64,000 bases of DNA from Arsenophonus sp052174115. Lineage in GTDB: Bacteria > Pseudomonadota > Gammaproteobacteria > Enterobacterales > Enterobacteriaceae. The notes under the pieces were generated by a model. The model was not told the origin of the DNA. It saw nothing but the letters and a program-made list of their open reading frames with translations, and did not search any database. Position numbers and translations under genes: made by a program. This document shows positions 1-13,096 of the stretch, in pieces (position 1 is the first letter of the stretch; each line of letters starts with the position of its first letter). The stretch spans positions 744,001 through 808,000 of the forward strand of contig JBQMRX010000001.1 in the NCBI GenBank assembly GCA_052174115.1, in the 5' to 3' direction.

Positions 1-1
1 T

Positions 2-1102
2 GTTTATGACTTAGCTAAAATGTCGGAATTACAATATGGTAAAATTCCTGAATTAGAAAAACAGCTTGAAGTCGCTACAAAAATGGAAAATAAAACTATA
101 AAATTGTTACGTAATAAAGTAACTGATGCTGAGATTGCCGAAATATTAGCACGTTGGACAGGAATTCCCATTTCAAAAATGCTAGAAAGTGAACGTGAAA
201 AATTATTTCATATGGAAAAAGATTTACATAAGCGTGTTATTGGGCAAAATGAAGCTGTTGATGCGGTATCTAATGCGATTAGACGTAACCGTGCTGGTTT
301 ATCAGACCCAAATAGACCTATTGGATCATTTTTACTCTTAGGTCCCACTGGTGTTGGTAAAACAGAGTTATCTAAAGTTTTAGCTAATTTTTTATTTGAT
401 AGTGACGATGCGATGGTGCGTATTGATATGTCAGAATTTATTGAAAAACATACTGTATCTAGACTAGTTGGAGCGCCTCCAGGTTATATTGGATATGAAG
501 AAGGTGGTTATTTAACAGAAGCAATTCGACACCATCCTTATTCTGTTATTTTACTTGATGAAATTGAAAAAGCACACTCTGATATTTTTAATATTTTATT
601 ACAAGTTTTAGATGATGGACGTTTAACGGATAGACAAGGAAGAACAGTTGATTTTCGTAATACAGTTGTTATTATGACGTCAAACTTAGGCTCTAATTTA
701 ATTCAAGAACGTTTTAGTACTTTAGACTATAATGAAATGAAAGAAATTGTAATGGAAGTTGTTAGTTGTAGTTTACGACCTGAATTTATTAATCGTATTG
801 ATGAAGTTGTTGTATTTCATCCACTTAATAAAAAGCAAATTAAAGAAATTGCACAAATTCAATTATCACGATTATATAAGCGTATGGAAGAACAAGGCTA
901 TAAAATAAAAATTACGTCAGCTACGTTAGAAAAATTAAGTGAAGTTGGGTTTGATCCTGTATTTGGAGCACGACCTTTAAAACGTGCAATTCAACAAAAA
1001 ATTGAAAATCAATTGGCTGAACAGATTTTATCAGGTAAATTACTACAAGATAAAGAAATAATCATAGATGTTAATGAGGATATCATTGTTGCTAACCAAT
1101 AA
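2..1102 (+). CDS. clpB: ClpB disaggregase, C-terminal part (cut by window edge)
   Basis: Hsp100 AAA+ ATPase that, with DnaK, pulls polypeptides out of aggregates in the cytoplasm. The reading frame is open from base 2, so the true start lies outside the window. About 366 residues are present: the end of the middle coiled-coil region, then the second nucleotide-binding domain with Walker A GPTGVGKTELSK, Walker B ILLDEIEKAH, the pore loop GYIGYEEGG, the sensor-1 segment VVIMTSN and sensor-2 GARPLKRAIQ, ending at a normal length. The gene reads towards a 16S rRNA gene, the same arrangement as clpB with rrnG in E. coli. RpoH, which normally drives clpB, is encoded at the other end of the window. 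Identification is firm. Confidence 0.97.
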   Translation, partial: VYDLAKMSELQYGKIPELEKQLEVATKMENKTIKLLRNKVTDAEIAEILARWTGIPISKMLESEREKLFHMEKDLHKRVIGQNEAVDAVSNAIRRNRAGLSDPNRPIGSFLLLGPTGVGKTELSKVLANFLFDSDDAMVRIDMSEFIEKHTVSRLVGAPPGYIGYEEGGYLTEAIRHHPYSVILLDEIEKAHSDIFNILLQVLDDGRLTDRQGRTVDFRNTVVIMTSNLGSNLIQERFSTLDYNEMKEIVMEVVSCSLRPEFINRIDEVVVFHPLNKKQIKEIAQIQLSRLYKRMEEQGYKIKITSATLEKLSEVGFDPVFGARPLKRAIQQKIENQLAEQILSGKLLQDKEIIIDVNEDIIVANQ

Positions 1103-1277
1103 ACAAAAATTAAATTATTAATCTTATTTAAAGAAGAGTAATATTTTTAATAATATTATAAAATTTAATAATTTTATTAAGAATTTTTATTAATTTAAAT
1201 TATCATTAATTAATAATGATTCTGTTAATATAAAATTAATATAATAAATTAGTATTTAAAAAAAATGTAAATAATAG

Positions 1278-1305
1278 TTGTTAGTTTAAAAAAAGTCTTT
1301 ATAAT
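1278..1305 (+). promoter_or_regulatory. Candidate rRNA operon promoter
   Basis: TTGTTA (1278-1283), a 16-base spacer, then a perfect TATAAT (1300-1305). The 16-base spacer is what E. coli rrn P1 promoters use. The GC-rich discriminator typical of stringent rrn promoters is missing: the bases after the -10 box are GAAATT. In such AT-rich DNA chance -10 boxes are common, so this rests on the combination with spacing and position. Confidence 0.5.
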
Positions 1306-1405
1306 GAAATTACTATTTAATTTATTCATTAAATAGTAAATAAAAGAATAAATAGAAATTAAGATAAAAAATACGTGATATATATCGTTTTAGGTACAGG
1401 TCGCA

Positions 1406-1417
1406 TGTTCTTTAACA
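1406..1417 (+). promoter_or_regulatory. boxA antitermination site, 16S leader
   Basis: TGTTCTTTAACA matches the enterobacterial rRNA boxA (TGCTCTTTAACA) at all but one base. It is the site where NusB/S10 load to protect rRNA transcription from Rho. A second copy precedes 23S. Confidence 0.8.
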
Positions 1418-1426
1418 ATTAATCAG

Positions 1427-1448
1427 ACAATCTATGTGGACACTCACA
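1427..1448 (+). other. 16S precursor processing stem, 5' arm
   Basis: These 22 bases pair with 3108-3129 just past the 16S 3' end, with a single G-U pair and no mismatch. This is the long helix that RNase III cuts to release pre-16S. That both arms stayed complementary in such AT-driven DNA shows it is still under selection. Confidence 0.8.
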
Positions 1449-1552
1449 AGACATCATCAAAAATTTGAAGATTAAGTCTTAAAGAGTAATAAAACATGTT
1501 ATTTATTATAAATAACAGTTAAATATCTTTTTTAAGCATCAAACTTGTTTTT

Positions 1553-3091
<1,539 letters not shown>

Positions 3092-3155
3092 CAATAAAAA
3101 GATGAAATGTGAGTGTTCACATAGATTGTTTGATAAATTGAACAAAAAATACATT

Positions 3156-3229
3156 AGGCTTGTAGCTCAGATGGTTAGAGCACACCCCTGATAAGGGTGA
3201 GGTCGGTGGTTCAAGTCCACTCAGGCCTA
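3156..3229 (+). tRNA. ileT: tRNA-Ile (GAT anticodon)
   Basis: Cloverleaf with seven-pair acceptor (AGGCTTG with CAGGCCT), D arm AGCTCAGATGGTTAGAGC, anticodon loop CTGATAA with GAT, and T arm GGTTCAAGTCC. It sits in the 16S-23S spacer, the classic place. The discriminator base A73 is at 3229 and the following bases are TTA, so the 3' CCA is not encoded, unlike in E. coli. The tRNA would depend on the CCA-adding enzyme. Confidence 0.95.
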
Positions 3230-3301
3230 TTAAATTTAATTAATATTTTTTATTAAAAGAGTTGTAATTAATAAAAGAGTTTAATTTAATATAATTTTAA
3301 T

Positions 3302-3374
3302 GGGGCTATAGCTCAATTGGGAGAGCGCTTGCTTTGCACGCAGGAGGTCAGCGGTTCGATCCCGCTTAGCTCCA
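3302..3374 (+). tRNA. alaT: tRNA-Ala (TGC anticodon)
   Basis: Second spacer tRNA. The acceptor arm GGGGCTA pairs with TAGCTCC with one G-U pair; the anticodon loop is CTTTGCACG with TGC; the T arm is GGTTCGATCC. The discriminator A is at 3374, followed by TTATA, so here too CCA must be added after transcription. The Ile-Ala spacer pair is standard for one class of enterobacterial rRNA operons; E. coli rrnG, which neighbours clpB there, carries tRNA-Glu instead. Confidence 0.95.
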
Positions 3375-3444
3375 TTATATTATAAAATAAAATAGATAAA
3401 AAATTATTAAAAATAATTTGATTATGTTTTTTGATAAAAATAAA

Positions 3445-3456
3445 TGTTCTTTAACA
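3445..3456 (+). promoter_or_regulatory. boxA antitermination site, 16S-23S spacer
   Basis: TGTTCTTTAACA, identical to the leader copy at 1406-1417 and at the usual spacer position before 23S. The remaining spacer up to 3716 is AT-rich; it holds the possible promoter at 3564-3594 and the 5' arm of the 23S processing stem (3698-3720, pairing with 6781-6804). Confidence 0.8.
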
Positions 3457-3563
3457 ATTTAGAATAAGATAATAAAATGAAATAAATTTCATTTTATTAA
3501 TATATAATATAAAAACTTTTAAATTCCAACTTAAAGTGTTTTAAGTGTATAAATTAAATATTA

Positions 3564-3594
3564 TTGACATGTATTGTAGAATTTATGATATAAT
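3564..3594 (+). promoter_or_regulatory. Possible internal promoter before 23S
   Basis: Perfect TTGACA at 3564-3569 and perfect TATAAT at 3589-3594. The spacer is 19 bases, longer than the usual 16-18. If active it would give 23S its own transcript. It lies about 120 bases before mature 23S and after both tRNAs. Confidence 0.3.
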
Positions 3595-3716
3595 TAATTA
3601 TTAAATTTTTTTTTAAATAATAAGTTTATATAAGTATATAATTCAGAAAATAATTTTATTATCTGACTATTATTATAAATTTATTTCATCTAAACTGAAA
3701 CATTTTTGGGTTGTGA

Positions 3717-6785
<3,069 letters not shown>

Positions 6786-6786
6786 G

Positions 6787-7505
6787 ACAACACCAAAAAT
6801 GTTTTAAAATAAAGAATAAGAGTTTTAGTTTATTTATAAATTGAATTTAAAAAATTTTTTATTAAAATAATAAAGTAAATACAAAGTAGCAATATATTAA
6901 TTTAAAATTAGTTAATATCAATAAATATAATAACTTATTTTACATTCAAATTTAATTGATTAATTCAATATTTAATAGTAATAATAGATTTCTAATTTAT
7001 TATTTAGTTAACTAAGTTAATTTTTTAAAAAATTAATAATGATAATATGATTTTTGACATTTATTTTTTTATTTTTATTTAAAAAAATAGTTTTATTATA
7101 AACATAAAGTTAATGATAAAATATTTTAGAAAAAATTTTAATTTAATTATTTTTAAATATAGACAATATCTAGATAATTAGTTTTAAATCTAAAAAATAC
7201 TATCTAAAATAGAAATTAAAATATTTAAATGATAATTAATAATGTTGTAGATATTATTTTTATTTATTAAAAAGTGAATTAAAAATTTAATTAAAAAATT
7301 AATGAATATTAATATTATATATTTTTATTTATGTTAAGTATATTTTAAAAAAATATTTAATTAATCCTATAAAAAGAATTTATTTTATATAAGTAATTAT
7401 ATAAATGATTAATATTATTAAATTTTTTTAAAATTATGATAATTATTATCAAATAAGTTTTGATTAAAATATTTATTTTACATTTAAGTAACAGAGGTTA
7501 ATTTA
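6787..7505 (+). other. Gap after 23S; no 5S gene
   Basis: Apart from the 3' arm of the 23S processing stem (to 6804) this stretch is unbroken A+T. None of the conserved 5S text (for example CCGAACTCAGAAGTGAAAC) can be seen on either strand, and nowhere else in the window either. No open frame worth reporting. Confidence 0.75.
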
Positions 7506-8132
7506 ATGAATTATATATTACCTTCCTTACCATATGAGTATAGGGCATTAGAACCATATTTTGATGAAAGAACAATGAAAATCCATCATACAAAACATCA
7601 TCAAACTTATATTAATAATACCAATGATGCATTGAAAGATTTTTTTGATTTTTCTGAATTTGATATAGATAATTTAATTCAAAATTTAGATAAAATACCC
7701 ATTAATAAACGTAATTTTTTACGTAATAATGCAGGTGGTCATGCTAATCATAGTATATTCTGGAATGGGTTAAAATTAGGTACTAAATTGCAAGGTGAGT
7801 TGAAATATTCGATTGAGCATAATTTTGTAAGTGTTAATAATTTTAAAGAAATATTTGAAAAAACAGCAATTACTTTGTTTGGTTCTGGTTGGATATGGTT
7901 AATTTTAACGTTAGATCGAAAACTTGAGATTGTTTCAACAGCTAATCAAGATAATCCATTGATGGGTAAAGTTATTTCTGGTGTTTCTGGTTATCCTATT
8001 TTAGGGCTTGATATATGGGAACATGCTTATTATCTTAAATATGAAAATCGTCGTGCTGATTATATTAAATCTTTTTGGTCAGTTATTAATTGGGATGAAG
8101 CTTCAAGACGTTTTTTAGAAAAAATAAAATAA
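7506..8132 (+). CDS. sodA: Superoxide dismutase, Mn type
   Basis: Cytoplasmic homodimer that converts superoxide to peroxide and oxygen. At 208 residues it matches the family length. Metal ligands are visible: His27 (MKIHHTKHHQTYINN), His81 (GGHANHSIFW), Asp169 and His173 (DIWEHAYYLKY). The GGHANH block and the TANQDNP segment, with the metal-site Gln, point to the manganese form. The start is backed by AGAGG eight bases upstream. It stands alone, converging on trpS; two strong hairpins fill the gap at 8156-8260. Retention fits a host that exposes its symbiont to oxidative stress, which is inference. Confidence 0.96.
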   Translation: MNYILPSLPYEYRALEPYFDERTMKIHHTKHHQTYINNTNDALKDFFDFSEFDIDNLIQNLDKIPINKRNFLRNNAGGHANHSIFWNGLKLGTKLQGELKYSIEHNFVSVNNFKEIFEKTAITLFGSGWIWLILTLDRKLEIVSTANQDNPLMGKVISGVSGYPILGLDIWEHAYYLKYENRRADYIKSFWSVINWDEASRRFLEKIK

Positions 8133-8155
8133 TATTTATTATAAAATGTTTATTT

Positions 8156-8207
8156 ATTAAAAGTATTAACATGACAATTTACTAGTTTCTGTGTTAATAC
8201 TTTTAAT
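8156..8207 (+). terminator. Stem-loop behind sodA
   Basis: Arms of 15 bases pair perfectly (ATTAAAAGTATTAAC with GTTAATACTTTTAAT) around a loop of about 22 bases. First of two hairpins between the convergent sodA and trpS genes. Confidence 0.5.
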
Positions 8208-8213
8208 ATAAAC

Positions 8214-8275
8214 AATTAATATTATCTTAAAAGTATAAATATTTTAAGATAATATTAATTATTATTTTTTATTTT
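8214..8275 (+). terminator. Bidirectional terminator, sodA / trpS
   Basis: A perfect 19-base-pair stem (8214-8232 with 8242-8260), loop of nine, followed on the plus strand by a T-rich run (ATTATTTTTTATTTTT). It ends one base before the trpS stop codon, so the T-tract lies inside the end of trpS. Best read as the sodA terminator; the same stem could serve trpS. Confidence 0.65.
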
Positions 8276-9302
8276 TAATAAAACCAATAGCCTCATAAAC
8301 TTTATTAATAGTTAATTGAGCGCGAATTTTTGCTTTATTAGCACCTTCAAGCATAATATCATTTAATAATTTTTTGTTATTACGAAATTCATTAAAACGA
8401 TTTTGAATATTTTTTAATATATCTAAAACAGCTTCAATGACAGTATTTTTAAGATCGTTATACATTTTTTTAGAAAATTCTCTTTCTATCTCTAAATTAG
8501 ATCTACCAGTTATATTAGAAAGAATAACTATCAAATTAGATATACCAGGTTTATTATTTGAATCATAATAAATTCGTGGTGGTTGATCAGAATCAGTAAT
8601 AGCAATTTTAATTTTTTTAGCTACTAATTTAGGATTTTCTAATAAAGTTATTACATTATTACGATTATTATCTGATTTTGACATTTTTTTTTGAGGTTCT
8701 TGTAAAGACATAACTCGAGTTACTTTTTTAGAAATAAAAGGATTAGGTATAGTAAATATTTCACCATAAATAGAATTAAAACGATGAGCAATATCTCGAC
8801 TTAGTTCTAAATGTTGTTTTTGATCAACGCCAATAGGAACTTTATTTGTCTGATAAAGTAAAATATCTGCAGCCATTAATACTGGATAATCAAATAGTCC
8901 AGCATTAATATTTTTACTATGAAGGATTGATTTATTTTTAAATTGTGTCATACGATTTAATTCACCAAAATAAGTATAACAATTAAGTATCCAACTTAGT
9001 TGGGTATGTTGAGGAACATGGGATTGAACAAAAATAATACTTTTTTTATAATCAATACCGCAAGCTAAATATAAAGCTAACGTATCAAATATACATTTTT
9101 TTAATTTTTTTGGATCCTGAAGAACTGTAATAGCATGTTGATCAACAATACAATAAATACAATCATAATTATCTTGTAAGTTAATCCATTGAAGTAATGC
9201 TCCAATATAATTTCCAATTGTTAATTCTCCAGATGGTTGGACACCACTAAATACAATAGGTTTCTTATAAAGATTAGATTGTTTTATAATAGATTTATTC
9301 AT
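8262..9302 (-). CDS. trpS: Tryptophanyl-tRNA synthetase
   Basis: Class I aminoacyl-tRNA synthetase charging tRNA-Trp. HIGH-type signature GELTIGNYIG near residue 27 and KMSKS signature (KKMSKSDNN) near 205. At 346 residues it is about a dozen longer than the E. coli enzyme, because the N-terminus carries an extra MNKSIIKQSNLY before the conserved KKPIVFSGVQPSG. There is no other in-frame ATG nearby and no clear Shine-Dalgarno, so the exact start is less certain than the identity. In E. coli gph precedes trpS in the same operon; here the gph position is 507 bases of noncoding DNA. Confidence 0.96.
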   Translation of the reverse strand: MNKSIIKQSNLYKKPIVFSGVQPSGELTIGNYIGALLQWINLQDNYDCIYCIVDQHAITVLQDPKKLKKCIFDTLALYLACGIDYKKSIIFVQSHVPQHTQLSWILNCYTYFGELNRMTQFKNKSILHSKNINAGLFDYPVLMAADILLYQTNKVPIGVDQKQHLELSRDIAHRFNSIYGEIFTIPNPFISKKVTRVMSLQEPQKKMSKSDNNRNNVITLLENPKLVAKKIKIAITDSDQPPRIYYDSNNKPGISNLIVILSNITGRSNLEIEREFSKKMYNDLKNTVIEAVLDILKNIQNRFNEFRNNKKLLNDIMLEGANKAKIRAQLTINKVYEAIGFIKNKK

Positions 9303-9809
9303 GTTATTTTTTTCAAAATTATTAAATATAATAGTCGTAAAGAAAAATAACTTAATAGGATTTATTTTACTTAAAATATAATATAATAAATTAATAAAAA
9401 TTATATTTATAAGTTAAATTGTATAATGATAATTAAAATAATTTTATATTTTTATATTATATTTAATTACTTTAAAAAATAAAAACATTAAATTATTTTA
9501 AGTTTATAAAAAACTCTATTAAAAATTAATTTACTATTTTAATTTATATTTTTAAAAAATATAAATATAAATTATTATTATTATTATTGTATAAATTTAA
9601 ATAAAAGATAATGATATTTTAAATTTTTAGTTAATTTTAATAATATCAACAATTAATGTTTACTTTATGAATAAATAAATATTATTATAATTATTTAAAA
9701 TTGTAAATAAATTATTTATTATTTATTATAATATTTAATTATTTTTAATAATATATTGACATAAATAAAACAATTTATTTTATAAATAACAATTAATTTT
9801 TAGATATTA
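9303..9809 (-). other. Gap at the former gph position
   Basis: Between trpS and rpe, where E. coli has gph (phosphoglycolate phosphatase). I read all frames on the minus strand and found no convincing Gph segment. Nearly pure A+T with short simple runs such as repeated ATT near 9573-9588. Confidence 0.5.
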
Positions 9810-10484
9810 TTAAATTATTATATCACATAACTTTTTACGCATAGCATCAATAACAATTTTATAATTTAATTGATTAAATATAGCAGAACCTGCAACAAAA
9901 GTATTAGCACCTGCATTTGCAACATTATTAATATTATTTATGTTAATTCCGCCATCAACTTCTAAGAGAATATTATAATTATAATTATCTATTATTTTAC
10001 GAACTGTACGTAATTTATTTATAGTTTTTGGTATAAAAGATTGTCCACTAAATCCAGGATTAACTGACATTATTAAAATAATATCTAATTTATCTATCAC
10101 ATAATCTAAATAATTTAATGGTGTAGCTGGATTAAAAGCTAAACCAGTTTTACATCCGTTATCTTTAATTAATTGCAATGTACGATCAATATGTTCGCTT
10201 GCTTCAGCATGAAAAGTAATATAAGTTGCGCCGGCTTTAGCAAAATCAGGAATAAGTCGATCTACCGATTTTATCATTAAATGTACATCAAATGGTACTT
10301 TAATACCATAATCTCGTAATGTTTTACATATCATTGGGCCAAAAGTTAAATTTGGAACATAATGATTATCCATAACATCAAAATGGATAATATCAGCTCC
10401 TGCTTTAATTACTTTTTGAATATCTTCACCTAAACATGCAAAATTTGCAGATAAAATAGAAGGGGCAATTAGAAAATCTTTCAT
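9810..10484 (-). CDS. rpe: Ribulose-phosphate 3-epimerase
   Basis: Interconverts ribulose 5-phosphate and xylulose 5-phosphate in the pentose phosphate pathway. TIM-barrel metal enzyme; visible active-site blocks are IHFDVMDNHYVPN, the VHLMI strand with its His, MSVNPGFSGQ and EVDGGIN. I start it at the ATG at 10484, which begins MKDFLIAPSILSA like the family. The frame can be opened at a TTG four codons earlier, but the GGAG lying between the two is the ribosome binding site for the ATG. Length 224 residues is typical. Same strand and order as the E. coli dam-rpe-gph-trpS operon. Confidence 0.96.
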   Translation of the reverse strand: MKDFLIAPSILSANFACLGEDIQKVIKAGADIIHFDVMDNHYVPNLTFGPMICKTLRDYGIKVPFDVHLMIKSVDRLIPDFAKAGATYITFHAEASEHIDRTLQLIKDNGCKTGLAFNPATPLNYLDYVIDKLDIILIMSVNPGFSGQSFIPKTINKLRTVRKIIDNYNYNILLEVDGGININNINNVANAGANTFVAGSAIFNQLNYKIVIDAMRKKLCDIII

Positions 10485-10530
10485 TATTGTCTCCAATTTA
10501 TTTTTATCTTTTTATATTTCTTATAAATTA

Positions 10531-10578
10531 AATTATAGATTGTAGAAAAGTTAATTAACTTTTCTACAATCTATAATT
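10531..10578 (-). repeat. Perfect 48-base palindrome between dam fossil and rpe
   Basis: Two 24-base arms with no loop (centre TTAATTAA), every base paired. It lies after the dam remains and before rpe on the same strand. No T-run follows on the minus strand, so a simple intrinsic terminator is not obvious; it might be a decayed one or a cruciform-prone repeat. Confidence 0.75.
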
Positions 10579-10579
10579 A

Positions 10580-10830
10580 TTATAACTAATTATTCTTTCG
10601 TATTTTAATAACATTTAGTTTAGCATAATGATATCATTTTCTCTAGTTACTAATGTATTATAATTTAATATTAATACTTGTATTTCATGTGTTAATGTTA
10701 ATTAATAAGCAATTTGAACTAAATTATATTATTTTTTATTTTCAAAATTATTTGTATGATATATAGTAAATTTGCTATATTAAAAAGAAGTGTATTTATT
10801 TTAATAAATCACAATAAACAACAGCGTTAT
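10580..10830 (-). pseudogene. dam: Fossil of dam (DNA adenine methylase)
   Basis: Read on the minus strand, pieces of Dam appear in the right order over several frames. First AVVYCDLLK (10808-10825), against SVVYCDPPY, so the catalytic DPPY motif is destroyed. Then KFTIYHTNNFE (10741-10773), against NFTAYHTNSF. Then IQVLILNYNTLVTRE (10639-10686), against IPVLISNHDTMLTRE. Last, LLKYERIISYNN, against VVKVRRSISSNG. Stops and frame changes separate them. The place, between aroB and rpe, is where dam sits in E. coli. Weaker traces may reach 11040. GATC methylation by this gene is gone. Confidence 0.7.
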
Positions 10831-11348
10831 TATTTATTGATAACAATTTATTAATTATTAATTATAATAAATAACAATACACTAATTTATTTATTATCTA
10901 TAATTTTATAAATTTTATAATTAATTAATTGATTATTTTTTGTATATATTTATATAATATTAGAATAGTTTATAGTATATAATCAATTTTTTATTTTAGA
11001 TTTTCAATGCATTATTATTTTATAATAAATAATTTCCATCTATTATAAAAAATAATAATACCATAAAAATTTTTTATCTTTATTTTATCTTTTAGATTTT
11101 ATTATTTATTATTAAAAAATTAAATATTTTAAAATATTTAATTTTTTAATAATAATATTTATTTATAATTAAAATGATATTTAAAGTTTTATTTATATAA
11201 ATATAATAAAATATATTATAGAATTTTATTGAAAATTACTTTAATTTTCATAATTTATTTTTTTAAATTTTTTAAATTTTTTAAATTTAAAGTGAATAAC
11301 TTTAAATAAAAATCAAAAATAATTTATCTAATTTTATTTTAAAATACG
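10831..11348 (-). other. Gap between aroB and the dam fossil
   Basis: Position of damX in E. coli. Very AT-rich; possible but weak dam-like traces up to 11040 (a segment resembling NGLCRYN with Gly turned to stop). I see nothing of DamX. Confidence 0.4.
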
Positions 11349-11391
11349 ATATTTAAGATAATAATATAAATTATATTATTATCTTAAATAT
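11349..11391 (-). terminator. Hairpin behind aroB
   Basis: Arms of 21 bases pair perfectly (11349-11369 with 11371-11391) around a single central base. It lies three bases past the aroB stop codon on the minus strand. The sequence after it is T-containing but has no clean U-tract. Confidence 0.6.
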
Positions 11392-11394
11392 ACT

Positions 11395-12483
11395 TTAATC
11401 TGTATTTAAACACTGTTTAATTGCTTTTAAAATAATATTTTGATTTATATTAGTATATAATTTTGCTTTACTAATAAATTTAGGTAAAATAAGATTTATT
11501 TGGTTGTTGACTACTTTTTTATTTCTCATCATATGAGGTAAATAAGCTTCAGCAGTCATTTTTTTGACCCTTTAGTAGGAAGATTTGCTTTTTTAAGTAA
11601 ATTTAAAATATGTTGAGTATTATTATTATCAAGTTGATTAATTAATTCTGCAGTTTTTGTAGCCATCACAATAACTACAGCAACTACTTCTCCATGTAAC
11701 CAGGAATCATAACATAATTCTGTCTCAATAGCATGACCAAGTGTATGTCCTAAATTTAATAATATACGTTTTTCATTAGTTTCTTTTTTCATCTATAGTA
11801 ATAATTTTTGCTTTTAATTTACAACAATGATAAATTATTATATTTATCATTTTTTCATCAAATTCAAATAATTTATTAATATTTTTTTCTAACCAATAAA
11901 AAATATAATCTAAAATTATACTATATTTAATAATTTTTTCTAATCCTGAAGAAAATTGATGTATTGGTAATGTTTTTAAATTATCTAAATCAATAATAAC
12001 TGATATTAGTTTATAAAAATTACCAATCATATTTTTACCTAATGAATGATTAACCGCTGTTTTTCCTCCTATAGATGAAGCAATTTGAGATAAAAGAGAA
12101 GTTGGTGCTTGGATAAAACGAACACCTCTTTGATAACAAGCAGCAGAAAATCCTGTCAAATCACCAATAACACCATTACCAAGAGCAATAAGGGTAGTGT
12201 TACATGAATGATTTTTTAATAAAGTAGTAAAAATAGTATCAAGGATAGTTAATGATTTATACTTTTCTCCATTAGATAAAATAATCTTATCAACTTTCAT
12301 ACCCATTTTTATAAGAGTGGATTTTACTTTTACAGAGTAAAGAGAATGTATAGTTTTATTTGTTATAATCATAGCATATTCACTACTTTTAAGAGGTAAA
12401 AATGCATCAGGTGAATTAAATAAACCAAAAACAATGTTAATAGGGTAACTTCGTTCACTAGGTAAAACTATTATTTTTTTAAT
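11395..12483 (-). pseudogene. aroB: 3-dehydroquinate synthase, two frameshifts and no normal start
   Basis: Second step of the shikimate pathway. The three reading segments join into a full-length AroB of exactly 362 codons, aligned end to end with the E. coli enzyme. Break 1: an A-run at 11784-11789 is one base too long (after CKLKAKIITIDE, before NEKRILLNLGHT). Break 2: an A-run at 11559-11565 is one base too short (after ANLPTKGSK, before MTAEAYLPHM). The start position (12481-12483) is ATT where the family has ATG; AGGT lies nine bases before it and no ATG, GTG or TTG is in frame upstream. Conserved blocks (GVIGDLTGF, QRGVRFIQ, GGKTAVNH, LNLGHT.GHA) survive. Either recent inactivation, rescue by polymerase slippage, or assembly error at homopolymers. 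Confidence 0.85.
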
Positions 12484-12539
12484 ATTTATTTTACCTATAT
12501 GATGATATTTAATTAATTATTTAAATTAATTTATTAAAA

Positions 12540-13061
12540 TTATGTACTATCTAATAAATAAATTATTTGATTAGCAATTATTTTTGCACTTTGATTATTA
12601 GTATAAATAGTTATATCTGTAATTTCTTTATAAAGAGGATCACGTTCATAAGCAAGTTTTTCTAAAACTTCACGAACAGGTTGATTTGTTTGTAATAACG
12701 GTCTCTTTTTATCACGTTGAGTTCGTATTATTTGTTTTTCAATCGTAGTTTCAAGAAAAACAACTATTCCTCTAGAAGATAGTCGATTTCGTATTTCTTT
12801 TGATTTTATTGATCCACCTCCTGTTGCTAAAATAATCCCTTGTTTTTTTGTAAGTTCATTAATAATTTTTTCTTCGCGTTCTCGAAAACCTTCCTCACCT
12901 TCCAAATCAAATATCCAACTTATATCAGCACCAGTACGCCGTTCAATTTCTTGATCAGAATCAAAAAACTCCATATTAAGTTGCTGTGCTAGTTGGCGCC
13001 CAATAGTACTTTTTCCGGCACCCATAGGTCCAACCAGAAAGATATTTCGCTTTTCTACCAT
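12540..13061 (-). CDS. aroK: Shikimate kinase I
   Basis: Phosphorylates shikimate with ATP. P-loop GPMGAGKST near residue 10, substrate-binding DSD and the GGGS block (LATGGGSIK), lid RTQRDKKRPLL. I start it at 13061 (MVEKRNIFLVGPMG), matching the family N-terminus; the frame stays open to an ATG at 13106, which would add 15 residues unlike any AroK. At 173 residues it is full length with no damage, although its neighbour aroB is broken. A GC-containing hairpin stands in its leader (13097-13125). Order aroK-aroB as in E. coli. Confidence 0.96.
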   Translation of the reverse strand: MVEKRNIFLVGPMGAGKSTIGRQLAQQLNMEFFDSDQEIERRTGADISWIFDLEGEEGFREREEKIINELTKKQGIILATGGGSIKSKEIRNRLSSRGIVVFLETTIEKQIIRTQRDKKRPLLQTNQPVREVLEKLAYERDPLYKEITDITIYTNNQSAKIIANQIIYLLDST

Positions 13062-13096
13062 ATTTTTGATCTTACTAAAATTATTCGTTAATAAAA

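Larger units (their letters stand above)
1103..1552 (+). other. clpB to 16S gap: rRNA promoter and leader
   Basis: No gene. The first 170 bases are AT-rich and featureless. A good sigma-70 promoter follows at 1278-1305, then the rRNA leader with boxA at 1406-1417 and the 5' arm of the 16S processing stem at 1427-1448. No clear terminator hairpin separates clpB from the rRNA promoter, so some read-through from clpB is possible. Confidence 0.7.
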
